A stretch of DNA of 64,000 nucleotides, taken from positions 310,001 to 374,000 of the forward strand of contig NZ_JAEQMU010000005.1 of NCBI RefSeq assembly GCF_017908035.1, in the 5' to 3' direction. Numbering within the stretch: the stretch's first letter is position 1; every line of letters starts with the position of its first letter. The notes under the pieces are model-generated. The model was not told the origin of the DNA, did not search any database, and saw only the letters and a list, made by a program, of their open reading frames with translations. The stretch comes from Sphingobacterium tabacisoli. GTDB taxonomy: Bacteria > Bacteroidota > Bacteroidia > Sphingobacteriales > Sphingobacteriaceae. This document shows positions 25,597-35,012 of the stretch, one piece after another. The translations under genes and the position numbers were made by a program.

Positions 25597-26706
25597 ATGA
25601 GTATGTTACAAAATTTTTTCTGGTGGTGTGCCGGCGTGCACAAAGAAACTCTATCCAAATTTCCAGAAGAACATAGCAAATACGTCAGTATCGGTGCCAC
25701 TATTTTCTTTACGGGTCTTTTCGCTAGTTTGGCAGGCGGATATGCACTTTATTTCGTATTCAGCGGAAGTCCCTTCGCCTTCCTTTACGCTTCAGTTTTT
25801 GGAATAATATGGGGACTAGCAATATTTAATCTCGACAGATACATTGTACTCAGCCTGGACAAGTCGAGCGCCCTAAGCAAACAGCTATTACAGGCATTAC
25901 CCCGCATCCTCCTTGCTATCTTAATAGGTATCGTTATTTCTCGCCCCTTAGAACTCAAAATATTTGACAAAGAGATAAAGGAGCACTTACGCGTTGAATA
26001 TCTAAAACAGCAACAGGCACGTATTGATACATTAAATCATACTTTTGAGCACAAGTATCAAGTAGAATATGGACAACTACTTCGTCTCAAATCTCAAGCT
26101 GATTCTTTAGAATCGACCATTAAGACTTCTAGACAACAGCTGAACCATGAAATATTTGGAACAAAGACAGCGGAAACCTCGGGCGTATTAGGTTACGGTC
26201 CTTATGCAAAGCGCAAAGAAGAAAGTCTCCAAAAAGAAGAAGTATTTTTAGATACCCTAAGAAACAGAATACAGCAAAAAGAAAGTCAACTCTTGGTACG
26301 AAAAGAGAAAGAAGGACTATTCGACCAAAAAATACTGTCAAACACAAGTCTGGACAGTGCCATAAATATAGCGGGCTTTGCTGACCGAAATGCGGCATTG
26401 GCAAACCTTCATAAAAAACCGGATGGTACGGAGGATAGCTCAACAAAATACGCTGTCATCTTTATTGCCTTACTTTTCGTGTTTTTTGAGTGTCTTCCGG
26501 TTTTTGTCAAACTAATGAGTGCCAAAGACCCCTACGACATGGCTATCCGAAGCCAGCGAACCATACACCAACTTGAATCTACCTCAAATGTGGACATCGA
26601 AAAGAATGCACTAAATCAGTTGATTCCACAACGCACGGATATAGCCATACAGAGACGGATGGATAAGCTCTCAGAAAACTACGAAAAGTCGAAAAATCGG
26701 AGATAA
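25597..26706 (+). CDS. DUF4407 family membrane protein
   Basis: A 369-residue protein. It begins with FFWWCAGVHKETLSKFPEEHSKYVSIG (split by a turn). Two hydrophobic hairpins (about 32-52, 57-77) and a third helix near 103-121 precede a long polar coiled coil (about residues 130-265, with many Gln, Lys, Glu and Leu heptads), and a fourth helix lies near 284-303 (YAVIFIALLFVFFECLPVFV). This topology is the DUF4407 pattern. Function unknown; the coiled coil probably extends into the periplasm. It is a single gene 98 bp before ecotin. Confidence 0.93.
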   Translation: MSMLQNFFWWCAGVHKETLSKFPEEHSKYVSIGATIFFTGLFASLAGGYALYFVFSGSPFAFLYASVFGIIWGLAIFNLDRYIVLSLDKSSALSKQLLQALPRILLAILIGIVISRPLELKIFDKEIKEHLRVEYLKQQQARIDTLNHTFEHKYQVEYGQLLRLKSQADSLESTIKTSRQQLNHEIFGTKTAETSGVLGYGPYAKRKEESLQKEEVFLDTLRNRIQQKESQLLVRKEKEGLFDQKILSNTSLDSAINIAGFADRNAALANLHKKPDGTEDSSTKYAVIFIALLFVFFECLPVFVKLMSAKDPYDMAIRSQRTIHQLESTSNVDIEKNALNQLIPQRTDIAIQRRMDKLSENYEKSKNRR

Positions 26707-26803
26707 ATTATGTCAAATAATAGTTGTCTATTAAACTTTTTAGCCTTTTTGGAATCATATTTGGTATAAGGACAATATAATAGTGTAATTAAACGCAACA
26801 AAT

Positions 26804-27307
26804 ATGAACAAACAATTACTTAAGACCCTTACTCTTTTATTGGGTCTGCTAGGCTTAACAACGATGACTATGGCTCAATCTGTTTTAAAACAAAACACAG
26901 ATATATTTCCAACTCCTGAAGCAGGATATAAGAAAATGATTATTGAAGTCCCTCACTCGAAGAATGATGACAACAAGAAAATCGAATTCAGTGTGGGTAA
27001 ATGGATGGAAGTAGACGGCTGTAACCTTTTCTCTCTGCAAGGGACCTTAGAAAAAAAGGATTTGCAAGGATGGGGCTATGACTACTACACCTTTAAAACA
27101 AATGGCAACGTAGTATCGACTCAAATGGCTTGTCCTGGAGCTCCAAACAGACACTTATTCGTCTCCGCTCAGCCTGAAATGGTACGTTATAATGGAAAAT
27201 TGCCTATCGTAATATACGCACCTGAAGATTACGAGGTACAATTCAAGATCTATAAAGCGGAAGAAGATGTCTACACTGCGGCAGAGGAACGGGTGAAGAA
27301 AAAATAG
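26804..27307 (+). CDS. eco: Ecotin-like serine protease inhibitor
   Basis: A 167-residue exported inhibitor of trypsin-fold proteases. The signal peptide ends at TMAQS (residue 25). The ecotin fold is recognised by FPTPEAGYKKMIIEVPHSKN, the Cys73/Cys110 pair matching the disulphide of E. coli ecotin, LQGWGYDYYTFKTNG and LPIVIYAPEDYEVQFKIYKAEE. The 80s-loop reads VSTQMACPG where E. coli has STMMACP, so the P1 position is occupied by Gln107 instead of Met, which predicts different protease preference. The gene is monocistronic and ends at a perfect palindrome shared with typA. Confidence 0.93.
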   Translation: MNKQLLKTLTLLLGLLGLTTMTMAQSVLKQNTDIFPTPEAGYKKMIIEVPHSKNDDNKKIEFSVGKWMEVDGCNLFSLQGTLEKKDLQGWGYDYYTFKTNGNVVSTQMACPGAPNRHLFVSAQPEMVRYNGKLPIVIYAPEDYEVQFKIYKAEEDVYTAAEERVKKK

Positions 27308-27330
27308 ACCATATAAAGGTTTGGAAATAA

Positions 27331-27362
27331 AAAAAGGCCAGTCAAATTTGACTGGCCTTTTT
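27331..27362. terminator. Perfect palindromic bidirectional terminator
   Basis: 32 bases form an uninterrupted palindrome (27331-27346 with 27347-27362), with A-run on the left and T-run on the right. It ends ecotin (+) and typA (-), whose stop lies seven bases away. Confidence 0.92.
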
Positions 27363-27368
27363 TATGTA

Positions 27369-29168
27369 TTATCCTTTTTTATTCACTTTACGCTCATTTT
27401 CCGTTAGGTAAATTTTACGTAAGCGGATAGACTGAGGTGTTACCTCAATATATTCATCGCCTTGGATGTATTCCATTGATTCCTCTAACGAGAACTTAAT
27501 AGCAGGAGCAATACGTGTGTTATCATCCGTACCGGACGCACGCATATTTGTCAATTGCTTAGCCTTAACAATATTAATTGTTAAATCGTTGTCTCTGATA
27601 TGTTCTCCTAAAATCTGTCCTTCATAGATTTCTACTCCTGGTTCAACAAAGAACTTACCACGATCTTGTAACTTATCAATAGAGTAAGCTGTAGTAGTAC
27701 CTTTATCTAAAGAAATCAATACACCATGTAGACGACCAGGAATTGTTCCTTTCCAAGGCTCGTAACCTTTAAGACGGTGTGCCATTACAGCCTCACCAGC
27801 TGTAGCAGTCAGGATGTTGTTACGTAATCCGATGATACCGCGTGATGGAATTTCGAATTCCAAGTGCTGCATTTCACCTTTTGCTTCCATAATCAATAAC
27901 TCACCTTTACGTTGTGTTACCAATTCGATTACTTTACCAGACACATCACCAGGAACATCGACTACCAATACCTCTACTGGCTCGCACTTTTTACCATCAA
28001 TTTCTTTAACAATAACCTGTGGCTGTCCTACTTGTAACTCATAGCCCTCACGACGCATAGTTTCAATAAGTACGGACAAGTGTAAGATACCACGACCGTA
28101 TACCAACCATGCATCAGGAGATTCTGTTGGAACAACACGTAATGCTAAGTTTTTCTCTAATTCTTTCTGTAAACGGTCATGAATATGACGAGAAGTAACT
28201 AATTTACCTTCTTTACCAAAGAAAGGCGAGTTATTAATCGTAAACAACATGTTCATGGTAGGTTCGTCGATTTGGATAACCTCCAATTGTTCAGGGTTCT
28301 CGAAATCAGCGATAGTATCTCCAATATCAAAACCTTCAATACCTACCACCGCACAAATATCACCCGCTTTAACCTCAGAGACTTTAAGACGTCCTAGGCC
28401 TTCAAATATTTGAAGTTCTTTAACACGGCTTTTAACAATCTTGCCATCACGTTTTACTAAGGAAACAGGTTGGTTTTCTTTAATAGTACCACGTGCTACA
28501 CGACCAATCGCTATACGGCCAACAAATGTAGAGTAATCTAAAGAAGTAATCTGCATCTGTAATGTACCCTCATTTTGAGGCGCCGCTGGAATATGTTCAA
28601 TAATTGCATCTAACAATGCGCTAAAGTCTTGTGTTGGTTGTTTCCAATCCGTAGACATCCACCCTTGTTTTGATGAACCATATAATACAGGAAATTCTAA
28701 TTGCTCTTCCGTAGCATCTAAGCTAAAGAATAGATCAAAAACATTTTCATATACTTCGTCAGGACGACAGTTTTCCTTATCCACCTTATTAACAACGACA
28801 ATAGGTTTTAAGCCTAATGCCAAAGCCTTTTGAGTAACAAAACGTGTCTGAGGCATAGGCCCTTCAAAGGCGTCACACAACAACACTACACCATCCGCCA
28901 TTTTGAGTACACGCTCAACCTCTCCACCAAAATCGGCGTGACCAGGGGTATCAATTACATTGATCTTAACATCTTTGTATTTGACAGCAACGTTCTTCGA
29001 AACGATTGTAATACCTCGTTCACGTTCTAAATCGTTGTTATCTAAGATTAAATCACCTGTACCATCATTATCTCTAAACTGGTTCGTGAAATGTAAGATT
29101 TTGTCAACTAACGTTGTTTTTCCGTGATCGACGTGAGCGATAATCGCTATATTTCTAATATTTTGCAT
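27369..29168 (-). CDS. typA: Translational GTPase TypA/BipA
   Basis: A 599-residue ribosome-associated GTPase needed for assembly and stress growth. G1 is IIAHVDHGKTTLVDKIL, the switch I segment DLERERGITI, G3 DTPGHADFGGEV, and G4 VVNKVDKENCRPDEV. The C-terminal part has EF-G-like domains and the TypA-specific region with RDNDLTINIVKAKQLTNMRA. Full length. A TATCTTTG box at 29208-29201 lies 33 bp upstream of the start. Transcribed alone and terminated at 27331-27362. Confidence 0.98.
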   Translation of the reverse strand: MQNIRNIAIIAHVDHGKTTLVDKILHFTNQFRDNDGTGDLILDNNDLERERGITIVSKNVAVKYKDVKINVIDTPGHADFGGEVERVLKMADGVVLLCDAFEGPMPQTRFVTQKALALGLKPIVVVNKVDKENCRPDEVYENVFDLFFSLDATEEQLEFPVLYGSSKQGWMSTDWKQPTQDFSALLDAIIEHIPAAPQNEGTLQMQITSLDYSTFVGRIAIGRVARGTIKENQPVSLVKRDGKIVKSRVKELQIFEGLGRLKVSEVKAGDICAVVGIEGFDIGDTIADFENPEQLEVIQIDEPTMNMLFTINNSPFFGKEGKLVTSRHIHDRLQKELEKNLALRVVPTESPDAWLVYGRGILHLSVLIETMRREGYELQVGQPQVIVKEIDGKKCEPVEVLVVDVPGDVSGKVIELVTQRKGELLIMEAKGEMQHLEFEIPSRGIIGLRNNILTATAGEAVMAHRLKGYEPWKGTIPGRLHGVLISLDKGTTTAYSIDKLQDRGKFFVEPGVEIYEGQILGEHIRDNDLTINIVKAKQLTNMRASGTDDNTRIAPAIKFSLEESMEYIQGDEYIEVTPQSIRLRKIYLTENERKVNKKG

Positions 29169-29374
29169 CTAGCAAGTAAATTTGTTTTAAATTCAGGGTG
29201 CAAAGATAATTATTTTACACCTCAAATTTTAGTATTTTGTATTATTATTTTGTTAACCTTCCGATTTCACCTTCAAACACTTAGGACCTTTTTACGTCAA
29301 AAACCGCCCCAAAAGAACTGCTACAATATGAGCAATGTCTTTTTTCATTCTCAGTTAACAAGTAATTTTAGCTT

Positions 29375-30565
29375 TTACGAGATTACGCCAAGGGCTTTCC
29401 CTACTTTCGTAAATGCTGCAATCGCCTTATCTAGATGCACTCTATCATGAGCTGCAGAGATCTGTACCCGGATACGTGCTTTGCCTTGTGGCACTACCGG
29501 ATAATAGAAACCAATTACGTAAATTCCCTCTTCCAACATTTTAGAGGCAAACTCTTGCGCCAACTTAGCATCATAAAGCATAACAGGCACGATAGGGTGA
29601 AAACCAGGTTTAATATCGAAACCTGCGGCAGTCATCTGCTCACGGAAATATAACGTATTCTCTTCTAATTTGTCACGTAGTTCCGTAGTCTCACTCAACA
29701 TGTCCAAAACTGCAACCGATGCACCTGTAATTGCTGGGGCCAATGTATTAGAGAATAGGTATGGTCGAGAGCGTTGACGCAACATATCGATGATTTCCTT
29801 TTTGCCAGAGGTGAATCCACCTGATGCTCCACCTAAAGCCTTACCTAATGTACCAGTTATAATATCAATACGATCTATGACATTAAATAACTCATGCGTA
29901 CCTCTACCTGTTTTACCAATGAAACCAGAACAGTGGGACTCATCGATCATCACCAAGGCTTCATATTTGTCTGCTAAATCACAGATCTTATCCAAAGGAG
30001 CCACCGATCCATCCATAGAAAAGGCTCCATCAGTAACGATTATTTTGTGACGGGCACCAGAAGCGGCTTGTAACTGAGTTTCCAAATCCTCCATATCGCA
30101 GTTCTTATAACGGAAACGCTGTGCTTTACATAAACGTACACCATCAATTATCGAAGCGTGATTCAACTCATCTGAAATGATTGCATCTTCCGCACCAAAC
30201 AAAGGCTCGAATACACCGCCGTTGGCGTCAAATGCAGCTGCATAAAGAATCGTATCTTCTGTCCCTAAAAAACTAGACAACTTTGCTTCCAGCTCTTTGT
30301 GCACATCTTGTGTACCACATATAAAACGCACAGAAGACATACCATACCCGTGATCATCGATAGCTTTTTTTGCAGCTTCCACAACCTTCGGATGAGACGA
30401 AAGTCCCAGATAATTATTCGCACAAAAGTTGACTACCTCTTGTCCTGTGCTTACTTTAATATCTGCCCCTTGAGGTGTTACAATAATACGTTCCTCTTTA
30501 TAAAGTCCTGCTTCTTTGATTGCGGCCAACTCTTTTTCCAATGCTGGCTTTAACGTTTTGTACAT
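29375..30565 (-). CDS. kbl: Glycine C-acetyltransferase (2-amino-3-ketobutyrate CoA ligase)
   Basis: A 396-residue PLP enzyme of the alpha-oxoamine synthase family. It cleaves 2-amino-3-oxobutanoate with CoA to glycine and acetyl-CoA in threonine breakdown. CANNYLGLSSHPKVVEAAKKA, GTQDVHKELEAKLSSFLG, and the PLP-Lys loop TGTLGKALGGASGGFTSG are clear; the Asp-x-x-His in MIDESHCSGFIG contacts the cofactor. The sequence is closer to Kbl than to BioF or SPT by length and the start MYKTLKPALEKELAAIKEAG. No threonine dehydrogenase gene is adjacent. A TATCTTTG box at 30644-30637 may be the -7 element. Confidence 0.94.
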   Translation of the reverse strand: MYKTLKPALEKELAAIKEAGLYKEERIIVTPQGADIKVSTGQEVVNFCANNYLGLSSHPKVVEAAKKAIDDHGYGMSSVRFICGTQDVHKELEAKLSSFLGTEDTILYAAAFDANGGVFEPLFGAEDAIISDELNHASIIDGVRLCKAQRFRYKNCDMEDLETQLQAASGARHKIIVTDGAFSMDGSVAPLDKICDLADKYEALVMIDESHCSGFIGKTGRGTHELFNVIDRIDIITGTLGKALGGASGGFTSGKKEIIDMLRQRSRPYLFSNTLAPAITGASVAVLDMLSETTELRDKLEENTLYFREQMTAAGFDIKPGFHPIVPVMLYDAKLAQEFASKMLEEGIYVIGFYYPVVPQGKARIRVQISAAHDRVHLDKAIAAFTKVGKALGVIS

Positions 30566-30702
30566 ATGAAAAAAATAAAATTTATAATTTTAAAATATCC
30601 AAAGCGTTAGGGCCTTAGGACATTTGATTCTTGTCCCAAAGATAGCAGAATTTTACCACACCGCAGTACGAAATCGTTTGTCTGAATATTATCAAACCCA
30701 CT

Positions 30703-31116
30703 TTATTTGGTACGTGTCCAGGTTTCTGACCGTCCAAACATACTAATACCTATGAATCCACGAATATCCAAAGCATTATCTCCCTTAAGCTTCATTTTAC
30801 AACTATAAGTCTTGCCGCTTTTCGGATCGTAAATTTCTCCACCCTCATACGAGTCCCCTTTCTTTGAAAAATCTTTCAATAATACGATTCCATTTAGATC
30901 ACGCGATCTCAATTTTTCATCTGGGTTTTTCGTATCTTTCTTTGACTTATCTTTGACTAAGTACAACTTACCAAAAAACTTGCCGTTGGATTCATAAATC
31001 TCTACCTTCCCCTCTCCACTTGGATTTAACCACGTCCCTAGAATAGGATCCTTACCTTGCGCATAAGATACCACGGTAAACATTAGCGCTACAAAAGAAA
31101 ATAACAACTGTCTCAT
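30703..31116 (-). CDS. DUF2147 family exported protein
   Basis: A 137-residue periplasmic protein from the start MRQLLFSF at 31116; the upstream ATG would add a hydrophilic stretch before the signal peptide. The signal peptide ends at VSYAQG (residue 20). The mature part GTWLNPSGEGKVEIYES, FGKLYLVKD, LRSRDLNGIVLLKDFSK, ALDIRGFIGISMFGRSETW follows the DUF2147 beta-barrel, lipocalin-like pattern. Function unknown. It is transcribed alone from the 155-bp region shared with the holin-like gene. Confidence 0.92.
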   Translation of the reverse strand: MRQLLFSFVALMFTVVSYAQGKDPILGTWLNPSGEGKVEIYESNGKFFGKLYLVKDKSKKDTKNPDEKLRSRDLNGIVLLKDFSKKGDSYEGGEIYDPKSGKTYSCKMKLKGDNALDIRGFIGISMFGRSETWTRTK

Positions 31117-31234
31117 AATATAATCAAGTTTAAAATGCATATTAAAGATAACACATTTTTTGTATGCCTGCATAGCAAATAAATATTTTAACTAGTAGTC
31201 CTAGAATTGACCTTTCTAAAGCTGTATTTGGCAC

Positions 31235-31242
31235 TAATTTTG
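31235..31242 (+). promoter_or_regulatory. -7 box TAATTTTG before the holin-like gene
   Basis: Exact match to TAnnTTTG, 30 bp before the start at 31272. TTGAC at 31207 is the likely -33 element, but the spacing of 25 is slightly long. Confidence 0.45.
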
Positions 31243-31271
31243 AACACTGTTAATCAAAAACAGGTACTATT

Positions 31272-31619
31272 ATGAGATTCATTATTTCCCTTTTATTGAC
31301 AGGACTTGTCGTTGCAATTGCAGCCTACGTTATTCCTGGAGCTCATGTTGAAGGTTTTGGATGGGCTATTGTCACTGGCTTGGTAATTGGTTTTGTAAAT
31401 GCTATAGTGGGTGGTGTGTTAAGATTATTTACTTTCCCTTTAAACTGGCTGACCTTTGGTCTAGTTTCATTCATCATCACCATACTTATGATTATGTTGA
31501 GTGATTCCATTATGGGATCTAAGTTTGACGTTGATGGTTTTTGGAACGCGGCGCTGTTTGCAATCGTCGTTGCAATAATCGAGATGCTTTTAGGTAGCAT
31601 GCTAAGCCGAAAAAAATAA
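31272..31619 (+). CDS. Phage-holin-family small membrane protein
   Basis: A 115-residue membrane protein with four helices (about 3-22, 28-50, 56-75, 91-110), beginning MRFIISLLLTGLVVAIAAYV and containing the typical FVNAIVGGVLRLFTFPLNWLT segment. This matches the PF04020-type 'phage holin' or 'mycobacterial 4 TMS' family, common in non-phage genomic settings such as here. It has no phage neighbours, so lysis is not implied. Function unknown. Confidence 0.9.
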   Translation: MRFIISLLLTGLVVAIAAYVIPGAHVEGFGWAIVTGLVIGFVNAIVGGVLRLFTFPLNWLTFGLVSFIITILMIMLSDSIMGSKFDVDGFWNAALFAIVVAIIEMLLGSMLSRKK

Positions 31620-31819
31620 ATCAAGAGACAAAGAAAAGCCCCTGTTTATTATAGACAAGGACTTTTGAGGTTAATATAGGGATGGAAAATCCTTTCATAT
31701 GATGAAGTTGCTCTGCTAGAACGAACAACAAATCTAATATATAGTCTAGTATTGTCCGAATATTTAGGGGGGACAAAACAGGGACAATTTCCGAAAAAGT
31801 TGATTAGAGCTAATCAGAC

Positions 31820-31861
31820 AATAAAAAGCCTCCACAGAATATTCTGTGGAGGCTTTTTATT
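31820..31861. terminator. Perfect palindromic terminator
   Basis: 42 bases with perfect dyad symmetry around 31840/31841. The core arms CCTCCACAGAAT/ATTCTGTGGAGG are flanked by AAAAAG and CTTTTT. It ends the PepSY gene on the minus strand, whose stop lies 15 bases away. The remainder of 31620-31819 shows no gene. Confidence 0.92.
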
Positions 31862-31876
31862 AGGCTTAAACCTAGG

Positions 31877-33250
31877 CTATTTCTTCTTTTTCTTCATCTT
31901 ATTGATCCAAATCATCGTGCCTGTAACCGGTAAAGAAGTCGCAATAAGACAGGCTATGAAATATAAAAGTTTACTAAATGGTCCATATACATCCCCAATA
32001 TGCAATGCCTTAATCGATGCAGATGCCCGCTCGTTAAATGGCTTATCTCTAAAAACATCCTTCTCTAGCACCGTTCCGCTGTATTGATCCAATGTCAATT
32101 TATCCCCTGCAGAAGGAGCGAAAAAACCCACACGGTTCTTTGAGACAGAAACAGTACCGACACTATCTTTTGCAAAATTGACTGTAATATCTCCATCATA
32201 AGGCAACAGTTTATTCACAATTAAAATAGTCTCTTCGATAGTTAAAGGCTCTTTTCCATCCGTAGGCACTACAGAAACTAATGTCGGCTTATCTTCCTTC
32301 GGTGCATCGGGAGATTTATAGGTCCCCCAAGTCTTTTGCCATCCTGCCCTATACCATTCAAATGACCAGAAAGGTCCTGTCACCGACATTAAAAATAGAA
32401 TTATGCAACTATAGAGACCGAGCGTATTATGCAAATCGTGATTGATACGCTTCCATCTCGCTGACCATTTTATCTTAAGCCCATTCTTCCATCCTCTCAT
32501 CTTAGCTGGAAACCAGATAATCATACCAGAGACAACCCCCAATAAAAACAGCAACGTAGCTGTACCTGTAATCCAAGATCCCAACTTACGATTCTCCACC
32601 CCCTCTATAATAGGTTTTTCCACCTCATTCAGAAGTAGCCAGCGATGCAAGCCGAACATGGTTTGCATCAGAGCAGCTGTCTTCGTCTTCTCTTCCGAAG
32701 GGTCACCGATCACCTGTCCTGTATACGGATTTATGGCCATCTGATTGGCACGAGGACCACGTCCACCAGGGGCTGGGGCAGATTTTTTCTCTTTCCCAGT
32801 ACCTGCACTACCCACTTCACCAACCTTATAGGTATCTTTTTCTTTGGACGCCGACTCATCTTCCTTAGTAGCAAGTTTGGCTTCCGCAATTCCTGTATTA
32901 ATCTCAGTCTTTTTCTTATCTTCCTTCTTTTCCGAATCGCCCTCTTCCTTTTTAGGCTTACTATACAATGCAAATATCGTCTTATCGGTATCAAAAGGAA
33001 CTTTCACCCCAACAACCTTCCCCTTTATAGACGCCTTAGCCTGCTTAATAAGAGTATCCACATTTTGTTTATCTCCCTCTGGAGCGACTTTATAATATTG
33101 CGGTATAGCTGCCTCTCGAAGTTCTGTATTATATGTATAGACAGTTCCTGTCAGACAGACAATCAGTACGACAATACCGGAAATCAATCCGCCCCATAGG
33201 TGGATATCATTGAAAAATTTGCGAATTTTAGGCCAATTGGATGAAGACAT
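31877..33250 (-). CDS. PepSY-associated transmembrane protein (putative siderophore/iron reductase type)
   Basis: A 457-residue inner-membrane protein. A first helix LWGGLISGIVVLIVCLTGTVY (split near residue 18-38) is followed by a periplasmic loop and three further helices near 233-255, 280-305 and 425-445. The family (PepSY_TM) includes inner-membrane ferric-siderophore reductases. Between residues about 95 and 165 is an insertion made almost entirely of Lys, Glu, Asp, Ser and Thr. The gene follows susD by 243 bp and has its own iron-box-like element at 33277-33299 and a TATATTTG box at 33274-33267. The genomic context supports a role in ferric complex use. Confidence 0.9.
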   Translation of the reverse strand: MSSSNWPKIRKFFNDIHLWGGLISGIVVLIVCLTGTVYTYNTELREAAIPQYYKVAPEGDKQNVDTLIKQAKASIKGKVVGVKVPFDTDKTIFALYSKPKKEEGDSEKKEDKKKTEINTGIAEAKLATKEDESASKEKDTYKVGEVGSAGTGKEKKSAPAPGGRGPRANQMAINPYTGQVIGDPSEEKTKTAALMQTMFGLHRWLLLNEVEKPIIEGVENRKLGSWITGTATLLFLLGVVSGMIIWFPAKMRGWKNGLKIKWSARWKRINHDLHNTLGLYSCIILFLMSVTGPFWSFEWYRAGWQKTWGTYKSPDAPKEDKPTLVSVVPTDGKEPLTIEETILIVNKLLPYDGDITVNFAKDSVGTVSVSKNRVGFFAPSAGDKLTLDQYSGTVLEKDVFRDKPFNERASASIKALHIGDVYGPFSKLLYFIACLIATSLPVTGTMIWINKMKKKKK

Positions 33251-33266
33251 ATTGTTTTATTTTTTG

Positions 33267-33300
33267 CAAATATATATTATTTATTCTTAGTCTAAATAAT
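33267..33300 (-). promoter_or_regulatory. Putative iron-box operator and -7 box of the PepSY gene
   Basis: On the minus strand ATTATTTA, nine bases, TAAATAAT (33300-33276) forms an inverted repeat with 8-bp perfect arms, immediately followed by TATATTTG (33274-33267). The core contains TTAGTCTAA (33287-33295). Position between the -33 and -7 regions fits repressor control. Confidence 0.62.
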
Positions 33301-33493
33301 GTTTGACACAAAAAAGCTATTCGTAAAAAAATAAGAAGCTGGCTACTCGACTTACTTTAAATTTATCTCCAGTTATAATAACTTCTACCTTGAGTTAGCG
33401 CATAAATATTATTTGTAACTAAGTCAATAGTTATTATTAATGGCTAGTCAAATCAAATGAGATTAATGCATTTAAATAGCGATCTTTAATATT

Positions 33494-35002
33494 TTAATTA
33501 ACGTCCCACCAAATGCGCGCTGTTAATATACCATTATCGCCCTGCCTACTAACATTTACATTATTGGTATTTATCTCGGTTTCGGGATACATAAATCGTA
33601 GCGGATAAGCTTCTGGAGTCGGAGAAGAAACGGAGTTCGGGAAATTAGGATAACCTAATCTTCTAAAATCCGCCCAAGCTTGAATGTTATTAACACTATT
33701 TAGAGCTAACCATTTTTGGGTGATGATTCTTTCAATCTTATTGGTTGCATCACCGTATCTGACATTCGTCTGATTCATATAATCTTCAATGTTGTAAACC
33801 GCATTAAATAGATAATTGAAAGATGCCTGTATCCCATTTTGGTATAGACGACCAGCTTCCCCCGCGATCCACCCTCTCTCTGCTGCTTCAGCCTGTAAGA
33901 AATTTGCTTCAGCCAATGATAATAATACTGCAGATTGACTGAATGATTTCACTACTCCCCCTGGTTTGTTTCCATTCTCGTTAGGTCCTTTGAAAGCGGA
34001 CGTGTTGCCTGCGGCAAATTCATCTGCTATAGCATTGCTTCCAAAAATAACTCCCTTATATTCCCCTTTTGCACTTACATAATTTTGCGCGAGCCTAGGA
34101 TCATTGTATTCCTTATACTTGTTAACCAGGTACTGACTTGGACGAATATTTGCATAATTAGCTACAGCTACTCCCGAATTGTTACGATAGTACGTTTCGT
34201 AAAATGGGCTCATTTTAGCCGCCGTATTCAAGAATCCCGGATTGACAGCTGCATCTTCTTCTAAAAATCCTGATCCCTCTTGAACAATCTTAGCAATCTC
34301 CTGCCTGATATAAGTTGCCTGATCCTTAACTTCAGACTGGCGTAACAAAGCCCGTAGCTTCAGTGTATTTCCAAACTTAACCCACTTGACTTCGCTTCCC
34401 TTGAACATCACATCGTCATTAGATGGCTTCAAAGAAGCAACCTTTATCTCTGCAATACCTTCTGTAATTAAGTCCATTGATTTTCGATACACATCTTTAC
34501 CTGATTCATAAGTAGGATGTAAGATAGAAGATCCCTTTAACGCTTCTTCATAAGGCACATTATTATAAAAATCAACCAGCGTAAAGAAATGGTGTGCCAT
34601 CATTATTTTAGCAATCCCAGAATAGAACAATGCCTGTTCGGCAGTGGCCTGATCCAGCACCTCCTTATAATACAACAGATTGTTATAACTGGATTCCCAA
34701 ACTGCTATTCCGTCGCGAGTATCTCTTATAGCTGGTCCATTATAATTTTTCAAAGACATGAAAGAGCTCACACCTTCATTAGATGTACCCCAATAGCCAC
34801 CCCAGAAGCCACCCACTTGATTTAACTGAGTAGACTCATATGCTGCTGACGTCACCAACGCCGCAGGAAGTTTGGCACTTAAACTTAAATTCTCTTTTAT
34901 CGGAGAGTTCGGATTATCATTGACATCCAAAAAATCACTACATGCCACAAATGTTATGGAAGCAAAAGCTATAATTCCGATTCTAATTATATTGTATCTC
35001 AT
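33494..35002 (-). CDS. SusD/RagB-family surface lipoprotein
   Basis: A 502-residue lipoprotein (lipobox SITFVAC, Cys21, then SDFLDVNDNP). It has the SusD-like tetratricopeptide helices with AALVTSAAYESTQL, NLLYYKEVLDQATAEQALFY, and GIAKIMMAHHFFTLVDFYNN, typical of the SusD_2-type. SusD-like proteins cap the SusC transporter and bind the substrate at the surface. It lies 10 bp after susC on the same strand. The paired SusC lacks any sugar-enzyme neighbours, and PepSY plus siderophore genes flank it, so an iron-complex or peptide substrate is more likely than a glycan (inference). Confidence 0.95.
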   Translation of the reverse strand: MRYNIIRIGIIAFASITFVACSDFLDVNDNPNSPIKENLSLSAKLPAALVTSAAYESTQLNQVGGFWGGYWGTSNEGVSSFMSLKNYNGPAIRDTRDGIAVWESSYNNLLYYKEVLDQATAEQALFYSGIAKIMMAHHFFTLVDFYNNVPYEEALKGSSILHPTYESGKDVYRKSMDLITEGIAEIKVASLKPSNDDVMFKGSEVKWVKFGNTLKLRALLRQSEVKDQATYIRQEIAKIVQEGSGFLEEDAAVNPGFLNTAAKMSPFYETYYRNNSGVAVANYANIRPSQYLVNKYKEYNDPRLAQNYVSAKGEYKGVIFGSNAIADEFAAGNTSAFKGPNENGNKPGGVVKSFSQSAVLLSLAEANFLQAEAAERGWIAGEAGRLYQNGIQASFNYLFNAVYNIEDYMNQTNVRYGDATNKIERIITQKWLALNSVNNIQAWADFRRLGYPNFPNSVSSPTPEAYPLRFMYPETEINTNNVNVSRQGDNGILTARIWWDVN

Positions 35003-35012
35003 GTTTATATTC

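Noticed and set aside
31272..31619. Holin-like gene as a sign of a prophage
   Set aside because: No lysin, integrase, tail or capsid gene is present; this family is often chromosomal and unrelated to lysis.
31752..32087. A 111-codon plus-strand frame through the PepSY terminator
   Set aside because: It runs antisense to the well-supported PepSY gene and through its hairpin terminator.
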